NCBI GenBank assembly: GCA_031419455.1
Contig: JANOKS010000030.1
Coordinates: forward strand, 1 to 64,000
Direction: 5' to 3'
Origin: UBA7672 sp031419455
GTDB taxonomy: Bacteria; Pseudomonadota; Alphaproteobacteria; Caulobacterales; Hyphomonadaceae
Length of the DNA stretch: 64,000 nucleotides
A model generated the notes under the pieces. The model ran no database searches. It was not told where the DNA came from and saw nothing but the letters and a program-made list of their open reading frames with translations. Positions 45,224-53,408 of the stretch are shown here, piece by piece. The number at the start of each line of letters is the position of its first letter. The first letter of the stretch is position 1. The translations under genes were made by a program, and so were the position numbers.

Positions 45224-45235
45224 GCTTAGTCAAGC
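45224..45235. promoter_or_regulatory. Short inverted repeat before the MarR-family gene
   Basis: GCTT-AGTC-AAGC lies 55 bp before the MarR gene in an unusually AT-rich stretch (45130-45290) between two divergent genes, as expected of an autoregulated promoter region. The short arms make the operator call tentative. Confidence 0.3.
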
Positions 45236-45289
45236 GCGTGTATCTTCACACCATAAGCCGAGCAAATCGGCAAACAGACAAAAACAACG

Positions 45290-45799
45290 ATGGTGGTGGT
45301 GATGATGAACGCTAAGGTCCGCGATACCGCGGCTGACGAGAACGTTGAGCAGTCCTTCCTGAAAGCACTGTCGTTGCTGGAGCAGGCGCATCGCCGCCTC
45401 CACGACGTCGTGAAGGACAACCTGGAACGCAATGGCGAGCGCTCGCTCACCGGCGTGCAGGCTCTCCTGCTGTATGAGATCGGCGAGAGCGAAACGCCTG
45501 CCAGCGCCCTTCGTGCGCGTGGTTCGTTCGCCGGCACGTCGATGTCGTACAATGTGAAGAAGCTGCAGGAGGGCGGTTACCTGATCCAGTCGCGTTCCAG
45601 CGACGATCGCCGCACCGTTCGCCTCAAGCTGACGCCCTCGGGCAAGGCTGTTCGCAACCGCGTCGCCTCGCTGTTCGAGAAGCAGTCCGCCTCGCTCGAG
45701 CCGACCGCCTCGGTCCGCTCCGACGACCTGGACCAGCTCAACAGGTCGCTGGCCCGCCTCGAGCGCTTCTGGTCCGATCAGATCCGCTACCAGCTGTAA
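45290..45799 (+). CDS. MarR-like winged-helix regulator
   Basis: A 169-residue MarR-family winged-helix DNA-binding protein (about 25-150): LTGVQALLLYEIGESETPASALRARGSFAGTSMSYNVKKLQEGGYLIQSRSSDDRRTVRLKLT, which covers the helix-turn-helix and the wing. Ligand unknown. Starts at 45290, 45302 or 45305 are all possible; none has a good ribosome-binding site, so a leaderless or weakly translated mRNA is possible. It diverges from the lysozyme-like gene and points toward the secreted-paralogue operon, which is convergent with it. Confidence 0.85.
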   Translation: MVVVMMNAKVRDTAADENVEQSFLKALSLLEQAHRRLHDVVKDNLERNGERSLTGVQALLLYEIGESETPASALRARGSFAGTSMSYNVKKLQEGGYLIQSRSSDDRRTVRLKLTPSGKAVRNRVASLFEKQSASLEPTASVRSDDLDQLNRSLARLERFWSDQIRYQL

Positions 45800-45816
45800 C
45801 CAACGCGTGCAGACCC

Positions 45817-45944
45817 CGGCCTGATAGTCCGGGGCTGACAAACTAAGGGAGATGACGGGCGGACTTGCCTTCAACCGGCGACCCTACCCGACAACCCGAC
45901 GCCGCCGGTCCTCGCCTCGCGATGGCCGGCGGTTCTGTTTTCAG
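45817..45944 (+). terminator. Terminator region between marR and the secreted-paralogue operon
   Basis: Two hairpins lie between the convergent genes: CCCCGG / CCGGGG (about 45817-45836) with no T-tract, and CCGCCGG / CCGGCGG (about 45901-45934) followed by TTCTGTTTT, which reads as a plus-strand terminator for the MarR gene. Confidence 0.6.
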
Positions 45945-46867
45945 GGTTTCGTACTGGCGTTTTCAGTAAGCCGCGCGCCCAGCATCATGTGCAGGATCGA
46001 GTAGTTGCCCTCGTGGCAGGCGGATTCGAACATGCTGTGATCCGTGCGGACGAGATTGTATTGCACGCGTACCGGCTCACTCAGCATGGCGCTGTCTTCG
46101 AGCACGTAGTCGTAGCTGATCTGGTCGGGTGTGATCAGGCTGAATCGTTCGGTGACGCGGCGCTGCTGGTCGAATGCGGGCGACCCGGGCGGGCCGAGCT
46201 GCGGGCGGATCTGGGTAGTGACAACAACCATCGTATCGCCCTCCCAGGTCGCAACCGAGTCGCCGGCCAGCGAAGGCAGGCCGACGGGACGCGGCGCAGC
46301 GCCGATCCCGATCACGCGCGTCACCATCTGGTCTTCGGTGTAGATCATCATGTGGCTGTTGGTCTGGACGATCTGGCGGTACATGCTGCCTGGGCTGATG
46401 CCGAGCGGCGCGCGGCCGGTTGCGCTCATGCAACGCTCGTCGTTCGACAGGCCTTCGGGATTTTCGGCTGCCTTGCGGATATCGCGGCCCGTGGCGCCGA
46501 GGTCCTTCGCAAGCTGGGTCTGCGGGCGTTTGCCGGTATCCGGCTCGACGATCAGGGATGTGCGGTAGGCGCCATCGCCTGCTGGAAGGAGTCCGGCGAA
46601 GTCGAAATCATCATCCGGATGCAGGGCGACGCCTTCGCTCTGGAGGCTGGCGGTTCGCGCAGCGGCATAGGCGGCAGCGGCGTCGCCTGAGATCGTGGGT
46701 TCTGTCGTTCCGTCCATCCGCTCCAGAGGCGTGAGCCAGCGGCTCTCCCATATGCCCTGGAAATCGGGCCGGCCTTCCGCCGTGCGGGGAATGTCAGCGG
46801 CTTGCGCCTGTGCGGCCGCGCTGGTGAAGATCAGCAGTCCGAGAGCAAGTCCGGCGGCGCGGATCAT
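45941..46867 (-). CDS. Secreted CHEGN-family protein, paralogue 1 (operon gene 4)
   Basis: A 308-residue exported protein (signal peptide MIRAAGLALGLLIFTSAAAQAQA). It shares with its four relatives here the signatures IPRTAEGRPDFQGIWES, TPLER, an ERC Cys, VQT, WEGDTMVV, TERF and a C-terminal ACHEGNYSI...LGAR. The two invariant Cys (ERC and CHEGN) likely form a disulfide in the periplasm. I know no assigned function for this family. It is last in the four-gene run; its ATG overlaps the stop of paralogue 2 (ATGA). Confidence 0.85.
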   Translation of the reverse strand: MIRAAGLALGLLIFTSAAAQAQAADIPRTAEGRPDFQGIWESRWLTPLERMDGTTEPTISGDAAAAYAAARTASLQSEGVALHPDDDFDFAGLLPAGDGAYRTSLIVEPDTGKRPQTQLAKDLGATGRDIRKAAENPEGLSNDERCMSATGRAPLGISPGSMYRQIVQTNSHMMIYTEDQMVTRVIGIGAAPRPVGLPSLAGDSVATWEGDTMVVVTTQIRPQLGPPGSPAFDQQRRVTERFSLITPDQISYDYVLEDSAMLSEPVRVQYNLVRTDHSMFESACHEGNYSILHMMLGARLTENASTKP

Positions 46868-47814
46868 GGTGCACTCTTCCCTGTTGCCTGCTGTTCGACA
46901 AAGCGGGCGCCGCTGAGGATGTTGGCGAGGCCGCGATTGCCTTCGTGGCAGGCGGACTCGTAGATTCCGGCGTTCGTCCGCCGAAGGATGAATTCGACAC
47001 GCATCGGCCCCGTGAACATCACCGGGTCTTCGACCGTGTAGCTGTAGCCAATCTCGTCGCGGTTGATGAGCTGGAAGCGTTCCGTAAGCTTCCGGGCCGC
47101 CTGGCCAGGCAGCGGAGCGGGGCGTGCCGGTTCAGGTTGCACGAGGCGGGTTTCGACCACCAGCACATCGCCTTCCCAGCGGCCAGCGGAATCACCCACC
47201 CACGAGACAACAGCTTCGGGTCGGGGGCGACCGCTCATCTCAATGATGCGCGTGTCGCCCAGCTGCTCGGTCCAGATTGCGATGTGGTGGGGCGTCTGGA
47301 TGAACTTGCGATACGCTTGGTCGGCGCCCGTGCTCAACGGCGCCCCACCTGCTGCGTGCAGGCAACGCTCGGAATTACTGCGCGCCTCTGGACCCTCCGC
47401 CTTTTGGGTGCGCTCCCTGAGGGCCTTTGCCCAATCCTGAGCGGCCTGGTTCAAGGGACGTTTGCCGTCGGCAGGCTCGACGATCTGCGATGTGCGGAAG
47501 CCTCCGCCGGTCGCGGGCATCAAGGGGCCGAAGTCAAAGTCGGAGTCGGGCGACTGATTGCCCTCTGCTCTCAGTCTTTCATACATCGCGGCCACCAGCG
47601 CGTCGGCCTTGTCCGCGGCGACGATCGGGCCGTCGGCGTCGAGAGGCCGCTCAAGCGGCGTTCGCCAGCGGCTTTCCCACACGCCGTGGAAATCGGAGCG
47701 TCCTTCGGCAGTGCGTGGAATGTCAGCGACCTGCGCGAGGGCTGTTGGCTGCATGGCAGCCGCAATTGCCACGAGCCCTGTCCGCATGAGGATCAACACA
47801 ACATGTCTCTTCAT
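46864..47814 (-). CDS. Secreted CHEGN-family protein, paralogue 2 (operon gene 3)
   Basis: A 316-residue exported protein: signal peptide, then DIPRTAEGRSDFHGVWES, TPLER, NSERC, the central RWEGDVLVVETRL, LTERF, DPVMFTGPMRVE and ESACHEGNRGLANILSGAR. It keeps both invariant Cys. The ATG overlaps the stop of paralogue 3 (ATGA). The order of shared motifs and spacing matches the other copies, so these are duplicated genes and not repeats inside one protein. Confidence 0.85.
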   Translation of the reverse strand: MKRHVVLILMRTGLVAIAAAMQPTALAQVADIPRTAEGRSDFHGVWESRWRTPLERPLDADGPIVAADKADALVAAMYERLRAEGNQSPDSDFDFGPLMPATGGGFRTSQIVEPADGKRPLNQAAQDWAKALRERTQKAEGPEARSNSERCLHAAGGAPLSTGADQAYRKFIQTPHHIAIWTEQLGDTRIIEMSGRPRPEAVVSWVGDSAGRWEGDVLVVETRLVQPEPARPAPLPGQAARKLTERFQLINRDEIGYSYTVEDPVMFTGPMRVEFILRRTNAGIYESACHEGNRGLANILSGARFVEQQATGKSAP

Positions 47815-48734
47815 CTGGGCAGCGTCTGCGCAGCGACCTGCGCCTCTTCGGCCCGTGCGCCGAGCAACATGTTCGCAAGCGAATAGTTCCCCTCATGGCA
47901 CTCAGTTTGATAGAGCCGTTGAGGCGTGCGCACCCATGCGACTTCAGCCGTCCAGGCCTGCGTGTAGTGGTCCGGGTCCGTCACCGTGTAGCGGATCACC
48001 AGCTCGTCAGGTCCGTTCAGATAGATGCGTTCGACAAGCTTCCCGTCATCGCCCAGCGGGACCGGGGTGGGACCACCGCCAGCGGCCTTGTCGCCATCGA
48101 AGTACGATGTCTCGACGACGAGCACGTCCCCTTCCCAGCGCGCCACGGACGTTCCCGTGAATGTGCGGGGCCAATTGGCGGGCAAGGCGTCCCTGATCGG
48201 CAGGATCCGGATGTCGCTTATGGACTCCGAGTAGATCACGACGCTGTCCGGGGTCTGCACGATACGGTGCAGCATGTCGAAATTCGTAGTGCGCATGGGG
48301 CCAGTATTGATGCCGGTGATGCAGCGGACGCCGCGCGGAAAGCTCTCGGGGCCCTCTGTGCCGGGACGTCCTGTCTGTCGCGCCTTGCCAAGTTCGGTTC
48401 TCGGGATACGGCCGTCGGAAGGCTCGATCACCTGAGAGCCGCGATAGACGCCGCCGACGCTCATGATCCTGGCCGCGATGGCGATCTCGCCCTCGGTGTC
48501 GAGCTGAGTCTTGGCGCGGTTGGCCTCGCGCGTTGTGAAAATCTCCATCACGCGCTCAACATCGCCGGCCGGAACATCGCCTGGGATATCGGCGGCCCGC
48601 TCGAGCGGCGTCAGCCACAGTGACTCCCAGACTCCGTGAAAGTCCGGTCGTCCGGCCGCGGTGCGCGGAATATCACGCGCCTGCGCATGGGCGGCGGGGA
48701 TAAACGCAAGTGCGAGCAGCAGGCCGCGGAGCAT
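47811..48734 (-). CDS. Secreted CHEGN-family protein, paralogue 3 (operon gene 2)
   Basis: A 307-residue exported protein: signal peptide (MLRGLLLALAFIPAAHAQ), DIPRTAAGRPDFHGVWES, TPLERA, VRC (where the others have ERC), VQT, RWEGDVLVVETSYFD, and TECHEGNYSLANMLLGAR. The TERF segment is changed to VERIYL. ATG 48734 shares one base with the upstream stop (TGATG); a GTG at 48737 is also possible. Coupled translation with its neighbours is likely. Confidence 0.85.
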   Translation of the reverse strand: MLRGLLLALAFIPAAHAQARDIPRTAAGRPDFHGVWESLWLTPLERAADIPGDVPAGDVERVMEIFTTREANRAKTQLDTEGEIAIAARIMSVGGVYRGSQVIEPSDGRIPRTELGKARQTGRPGTEGPESFPRGVRCITGINTGPMRTTNFDMLHRIVQTPDSVVIYSESISDIRILPIRDALPANWPRTFTGTSVARWEGDVLVVETSYFDGDKAAGGGPTPVPLGDDGKLVERIYLNGPDELVIRYTVTDPDHYTQAWTAEVAWVRTPQRLYQTECHEGNYSLANMLLGARAEEAQVAAQTLPR

Positions 48735-49687
48735 CACTTGGTCTTCGCCTTCTTCGCACCCGCTTCCGCTTCCGCTTGCCGCTCATCCTCTCGCCGGGCG
48801 CCCAGCAAGATGTTGGGCAGGCCGTAGTTCCCTTCATGGCAGGCGAACTCATGCACCGGCAGCGTCGTCCGCATGAACGAATACTCGCCCATCCACGGAC
48901 GATCGTAGATCGCAGGGTCCTCGATCGTGAACTGGTAGAGAAGTTCGTCCGCCGAGATCAGCCGCAACCGTTCGATCACGCGCGACTGCGCGGAAAACAC
49001 AAGGCGGTTCCGGACCGGTTCGTCCGGCCTCAGATTGATTGTCTCGACGACGACGAGCGTATCGCCGTCCCAGTTGGCGACCGAATCTCCGACCCAGCCA
49101 ACGACGTCGGCGGGTCGATGGCTGGCGCCGATGCCGATCATACGAAGGTCGGCATAGTGGTCGGCTAGGAAAACCACGAAGTCATCCGTCTGGACGATCT
49201 GGTTATACATCCCCTCGAGCGGGACCATGATCGGCGTGCGGCTGGGTCCGCCGAAGCAGCGCTCGGTGTTGCTTCTTTCCTCGTGGTTGTCCGCCGTGCG
49301 GAGCTCGAATGTAGGGAAGGCCTTTCGCAGATCCTGGCCATGTGGCGTGAGTGGCAGCGTACCGTTCGGGGGATCGGTCACCAGCGAGGTGCGCCATTCC
49401 CCATTGACCCTGGCCAGCTGTCTCGCTTCGGGGAAGGCGGCCGCATCCTCGAACTTGTTGGTGGCGCGCTCCGCCAGAATGCCATCCACCAACGTCCTGG
49501 CTTCTGCGTCCGAGGCAACCACGGCTGTCGCACCCGTGATGCGTTCGAGCGGCGTGAGGAACTCGTTCGTCCAATAGCCGTGGAAATCGGGGCGGCCCTC
49601 GGCGGTGCGGGGTATTTCCGGCGGCTGCGCAAACGCCGGCGCGCACGACGCGACCAGCGCTGCCAGAACTGGCAACCACTTCAGCAT
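48734..49687 (-). CDS. Secreted CHEGN-family protein, paralogue 4 (operon gene 1)
   Basis: A 317-residue exported protein, first gene of the run: signal peptide (MLKWLPVLAALVASCAPAFAQ), EIPRTAEGRPDFHGYW, FLTPLER, NTERC, IVQT, NWDGDTLVVVETINL, IERLRL, DPAIYDRPW and FACHEGNYGLPNILLGAR, then a charged tail rich in Glu/Ala/Lys. The ribosome-binding site is AGGA. The promoter must lie in 49688-50010, the gap shared with divergent hemA. Confidence 0.85.
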   Translation of the reverse strand: MLKWLPVLAALVASCAPAFAQPPEIPRTAEGRPDFHGYWTNEFLTPLERITGATAVVASDAEARTLVDGILAERATNKFEDAAAFPEARQLARVNGEWRTSLVTDPPNGTLPLTPHGQDLRKAFPTFELRTADNHEERSNTERCFGGPSRTPIMVPLEGMYNQIVQTDDFVVFLADHYADLRMIGIGASHRPADVVGWVGDSVANWDGDTLVVVETINLRPDEPVRNRLVFSAQSRVIERLRLISADELLYQFTIEDPAIYDRPWMGEYSFMRTTLPVHEFACHEGNYGLPNILLGARREDERQAEAEAGAKKAKTK

Positions 49688-49780
49688 TGTCCTGTCCCCG
49701 CCCGATGAGGGCGGACTGACTATCGCGAAGATGGTTCAGCGCGTCGAGACCCAGCCGCTTGCTTGTTCGACCTGACTGCC

Positions 49781-49799
49781 GTTGAGAGCGAGTTGCAAA
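49781..49799 (+). promoter_or_regulatory. Fur/Irr-like repeat, copy 1, between the CHEGN operon and hemA
   Basis: GTTGAGAGCGAGTTGCAAA is a 19-bp sequence repeated with one mismatch at 49865-49883. The TTGAGA-N5-TTGCAA shape resembles iron-responsive operators (Fur/Irr class) of alphaproteobacteria. The regulator identity is inference. Confidence 0.5.
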
Positions 49800-49864
49800 C
49801 ACCCGCACTCGCGCGAATGGCGCACGCTTTGCAGCCCCTGTCGCCGGGAGGTCGTGTCCGCTTA

Positions 49865-49883
49865 GTTGAGAGCGAGTCGCAAA
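49865..49883 (+). promoter_or_regulatory. Fur/Irr-like repeat, copy 2, between the CHEGN operon and hemA
   Basis: GTTGAGAGCGAGTCGCAAA matches copy 1 at 18 of 19 positions, 84 bp downstream, or eight helical turns apart. It lies 128 bp before the hemA ATG. The rest of the 323-bp gap (49688-50010) shows no gene. Confidence 0.5.
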
Positions 49884-50010
49884 AACGGCTGCGACGTAAC
49901 GCTCAAGACTGCGGGAGCGATTTGATCTGGGACTAGGAAACCGCCAAGTAGCGCTCTAACAAAGTTGCGGGGGCGCCGCAGAAGCGCACGACGGACAAGA
50001 GAAAACACCG

Positions 50011-51231
50011 ATGAAACATCTCGCTGCTTTCGAGAATGCCCTGGAAGAAATCCGGTCGGAAGGCCGCTATCGCGTCTTCATCGATCTCAAGCGCTACCGG
50101 GGTGAGTTTCCCAAAGCGTCCGTGCGCCACAATGACGGCCGCGAGCAGGACGTGACCGTCTGGTGCTCGAACGACTATCTCGGCATGGGCCAGGACCCGG
50201 ACGTCATCGCCACCATGAAGGAGGCGGTCGACACGTTTGGCGCCGGCTCTGGCGGCACGCGCAACATCTCGGGCACGACGCGCTATCACGTCGAGTTGGA
50301 GAAAGAGCTGGCCTCGCTGCACGGCAAGGAATCGGCGCTGCTGTTCACCTCGGGCTATGTCTCGAATGAGGCGACGCTGTCGACGCTGGCCAAGATAATG
50401 CCGAACGTCATCATCTATTCGGACGAGCTGAATCACGCCTCGATGATCGAGGGGATCAAGCGCGCCAACTGTGCCAAGCGCATCTTCCGCCACAACGATC
50501 TCGGCCACCTGCGCGCGCTGCTGGAAAACGATCCGGCCGATGCGCCGAAAGTCATCGCCTTCGAGTCGGTCTACTCGATGGACGGCGACGTGGCGCCGAT
50601 GGAAGCCATGTGCGACCTCGCGGAAGAATTCGACGCGATGACCTATCTCGACGAAGTCCACGCTGTCGGCATGTATGGCGATGAAGGCGCGGGCGTCGCC
50701 CAGCGCGACAACGTCATGCACCGCATCACCATCTGCGAAGGCACGCTCGCCAAGGCGTTCGGCGTCATGGGCGGCTACATCGCTTCCAAGGCCGCAGTCT
50801 GCGACGCGATCCGTTCGATGGCGCCGGGCTTCATCTTCTCGACCTCGACCTGCCCGGTGCTGGCCGCCGGCGCGCTGACCTCGATCCGCAAGCTGCGCTC
50901 CGACTATGGCCGTGACCTGCGCAAGGTTCACCAGGAGAAGGCGGAAATGCTGCGCCGGAAACTGGTCGCCGCGAAGCTGCCGGTGATGATGGCGGACACG
51001 CACATCGTGCCGCTGCTGGTTGGCGATCCGGAGCGCTGCAAGGCGCTGTCCGACACGCTGCTGTTCGACTTCGGCATCTACGTGCAGCCGATCAACTATC
51101 CGACCGTGCCCAAGGGCACTGAGCGCCTGCGCTTCACCCCGTCGCCGCAGCACACCGAAGCTATGATGGATGAGCTGGTCTCGGCGCTGGTGGCGATCTG
51201 GGCGCAGCTGGGATTGCAGCGAGCGGCCTGA
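50011..51231 (+). CDS. hemA: 5-aminolevulinate synthase
   Basis: A 406-residue PLP enzyme condensing glycine with succinyl-CoA to 5-aminolevulinate, the C4 route of heme synthesis typical of alphaproteobacteria. Key segments: WCSNDYLGMGQ, GAGSGGTRNISGTTRYH, YLDEVHAVGMYG, the PLP-binding Lys248 in GTLAKAFGVMGGYIA, and FGIYVQPINYPTVPKGTERLRFTPSP. It stands alone, not with other heme genes, and is divergent from the CHEGN operon. The Shine-Dalgarno is weak, so the two upstream repeats are probably transcriptional control sites. Confidence 0.97.
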   Translation: MKHLAAFENALEEIRSEGRYRVFIDLKRYRGEFPKASVRHNDGREQDVTVWCSNDYLGMGQDPDVIATMKEAVDTFGAGSGGTRNISGTTRYHVELEKELASLHGKESALLFTSGYVSNEATLSTLAKIMPNVIIYSDELNHASMIEGIKRANCAKRIFRHNDLGHLRALLENDPADAPKVIAFESVYSMDGDVAPMEAMCDLAEEFDAMTYLDEVHAVGMYGDEGAGVAQRDNVMHRITICEGTLAKAFGVMGGYIASKAAVCDAIRSMAPGFIFSTSTCPVLAAGALTSIRKLRSDYGRDLRKVHQEKAEMLRRKLVAAKLPVMMADTHIVPLLVGDPERCKALSDTLLFDFGIYVQPINYPTVPKGTERLRFTPSPQHTEAMMDELVSALVAIWAQLGLQRAA

Positions 51232-51310
51232 GGGTCAGGCTGCCGTCGAATATCGACGTCGATAGAATGGCGCCCTATGGTCGCCGCGCGCGGTCAGGCG
51301 CGGGAGCGGG

Positions 51311-52933
51311 GTGGCAGTGCCAGACGTATTCGTTTCTTACAGCCGCGAAGATCAGGCGGTTGCGCGGATCTATGCCGAAACGCTTGCGGCGCAGGGGTTT
51401 GATGCCTGGTGGGACACGGCGCTGCGCGGAGGCGAGGCCTATGATCAAGTCACCGAGAAGGCCCTGAAAGAAGCTAGGGCGGTTGTCGTTCTCTGGTCGA
51501 AGACTTCGGTCGAGTCGCGCTGGGTTCGCTCCGAGGCAACCTTGGCCGACCGCAACAAGACGCTTCTCCCCGTCATGATCGAGCCTTGCGATCGGCCCAT
51601 CATGTTCGAGCTGACGCAAACCACCGACCTCACGCACTGGAAGGGCGCAACGAACGATCCGGCCTGGCTGTCCGTGCTGGCGGATGTTCGCCGGCTGGTG
51701 GACAGCAAGAAGTCGCCGAACGCGCTCGCTATCGCCCCGGTCCAGCGATCGACGGCCGGCGCCGGGCCAGCCAAGCCCGCAATCCTGATCCTGCCGTTCG
51801 TGAACATGAGTGGCGATCAGGAGCAGGAGTATTTCTCCGACGGCGTCACCGAAGACATCATCACGGATCTGGGGCGTGTTTCGGCCCTGTCGGTTGTTTC
51901 GCGCAACGCCGCGTTCGCCTACAAGGGACGAACGATTGCGGCGGCGGCGCTGGCGCGCGATCTCAATGTCACGCACATCCTCGAGGGTAGCGTGCGCCGC
52001 TCGGGCAACCGGGTGCGTCTGACGGCGCAGCTTGTCGAGGCCGCCACTGACGGACAGGTCTGGGCCGACCGCTTCGACCGCACGCTGGACGACATCTTTG
52101 CTATCCAGGACGAAATCAGCCGGGCCATCGTCTCCGCGCTCAAACTGCGCTTGGCGCCGTCCGAAAAAAAGGCGCTTGAGCAGCGCATGACCTCAAACAC
52201 GGAGGCCTACGAGTTCTTCCTGCTGGCGCGCCAGTTTAGCCGCATCGGCAGCGAGCGCATGAAGCCGATTATCGTCCGGATATGCAAGAAAGCCGTGGAG
52301 CTTGACCCTCAGTTTGCACGCGCATGGGCGCTGTTGTCGGCTGCGCAGAGCGATCTTGCCCAGAACAATCTGTCCGAAGACGACGGACGGGCCGCTGCCG
52401 AAAATGCCGTGAGGCTGGACCCTGATCTGGCGGAGGCGCGGGCGGCGTTGGCGGAAACGCTGATCCGCGGCGTCGATCTCGTCGCCGGAATGAAGGAGGC
52501 CAAGGTCGCCCTGGCCCTGGATCCGGACTGCTTCGAAGCCAACATGGTTGCAGGCTATGGAAGTGTCTCGACCAGGCAGTTCCATGACGCGATCCGCTAT
52601 TTCGAGCGCGCTGCGGAACTTGATCCTGACAGCTACAGGCCGCTCGGGATGGTGCTTCAGGCTTACGAAGCTGTCGGGGACACCGAGGGCTGCCAGAACG
52701 CGGCGCGGCGCTCGGTGGCCAATCTCGACCGTATCCTGGCGATGGAGCCGACCCACGGCAGCGCGCTCGCATTCTACGTCTACGCGCTCGCACGGGTTGG
52801 AGAGATAGCCCGCGCCCGCGTGTGGGCCCAAAGGGCGCTGCTCTATGATCCCGACAATATCCGGATGGGCTACAATCTGGCCTGTACACTCGCTTCGCTC
52901 CCCGGGAATCAGAAGTGGCGCTCGACCTCCTAA
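51311..52933 (+). CDS. TIR / TolB-like / TPR protein with apparent 3' frameshift
   Basis: The frame codes 540 residues: a TIR domain (about 3-135, VFVSYSREDQAVARIYAETL, ...SKTSVESRWVRSEATLA with the family Glu), a TolB-like beta-propeller-associated domain as found in adenylate-cyclase-like proteins (about 155-300, ILILPFVNMSGDQEQEYFSDG) and TPR repeats (about 300-530). The frame ends in the foreign-looking LASLPGNQKWRSTS, while the normal C-terminus continues in another frame (52906-53070). Full product would be about 585 residues. GTG 51311 with GGGAG upstream is the start. It sits between hemA and an enoyl-CoA hydratase gene. Confidence 0.82.
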   Translation: MAVPDVFVSYSREDQAVARIYAETLAAQGFDAWWDTALRGGEAYDQVTEKALKEARAVVVLWSKTSVESRWVRSEATLADRNKTLLPVMIEPCDRPIMFELTQTTDLTHWKGATNDPAWLSVLADVRRLVDSKKSPNALAIAPVQRSTAGAGPAKPAILILPFVNMSGDQEQEYFSDGVTEDIITDLGRVSALSVVSRNAAFAYKGRTIAAAALARDLNVTHILEGSVRRSGNRVRLTAQLVEAATDGQVWADRFDRTLDDIFAIQDEISRAIVSALKLRLAPSEKKALEQRMTSNTEAYEFFLLARQFSRIGSERMKPIIVRICKKAVELDPQFARAWALLSAAQSDLAQNNLSEDDGRAAAENAVRLDPDLAEARAALAETLIRGVDLVAGMKEAKVALALDPDCFEANMVAGYGSVSTRQFHDAIRYFERAAELDPDSYRPLGMVLQAYEAVGDTEGCQNAARRSVANLDRILAMEPTHGSALAFYVYALARVGEIARARVWAQRALLYDPDNIRMGYNLACTLASLPGNQKWRSTS

Positions 52934-53070
52934 AGCCGGCGTTCGAGAGCGCCAGCGGCGGCTACCTGCGCTGGATCGAAAACGACAGCGATCTCGATCC
53001 TGTCAGGAATGAACCGCGGTTTGTCGAAATGCTTCGCGCCGCACGCAGGCGGCTGGGCATCGAATCCTGA
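52906..53070 (+). other. Out-of-frame continuation of the TIR-TPR protein C-terminus
   Basis: In the next frame this segment reads ESEVALDLLKPAFE...LRWIENDSDLDPVRNEPRF...RRRLGIES and stops at TGA 53068. This is the expected family ending (a final TPR helix, then a DSDLDP/RF segment). One missing base in the CCCCGGG run at 52900-52906 would restore one frame. Confidence 0.8.
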
Positions 53071-53408
53071 TCCGGCAAATCCAGCCCGGCCTCAAGCGCT
53101 CCGCCTGACCCGCGGACGGCCGCAGGTTTCCCACATGTCTCATCCCCGCGACGACCGGTAGCGCCGGCACATATAGGAAACATCAACCACGGGGGTCGTC
53201 CTGCGTCCCCGGGCCGTAGCATATCAGGCGGCTCGCACCTGCCTGATAGCGGGCGACTGACCTGCATATCACGCCGAAGCGCAGCGAAGGCGGACCTGAT
53301 TGCGCACGGATGCGCGAGATCACGCCTTGGCTATCCCGCCGCGCGCAGGATGACAGCGCGGTGTTTGCCCGGTATGCCCACGGCACAGCAGAAGGCAGGA
53401 ACGCACCC
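53071..53408. other. Gene-free stretch before the enoyl-CoA hydratase gene
   Basis: No gene is supported. It contains an inverted repeat, TATCAGGC-N11-GCCTGATA (53222-53229, 53241-53248), and phrases such as CGCGCAGGATGACAG (53343-53357) typical of dispersed repeats in such genomes. The promoter of the following gene should lie here. Confidence 0.5.

Noticed and set aside
49933..51153. 406-codon open frame antisense to hemA
   Set aside because: Shadow of a highly conserved PLP enzyme; no ribosome-binding site or domain.
41994..53070. Thoeris or CBASS defence system
   Set aside because: The TIR proteins have no ThsA, cyclase or effector partner next to them, and their domain layout does not match.
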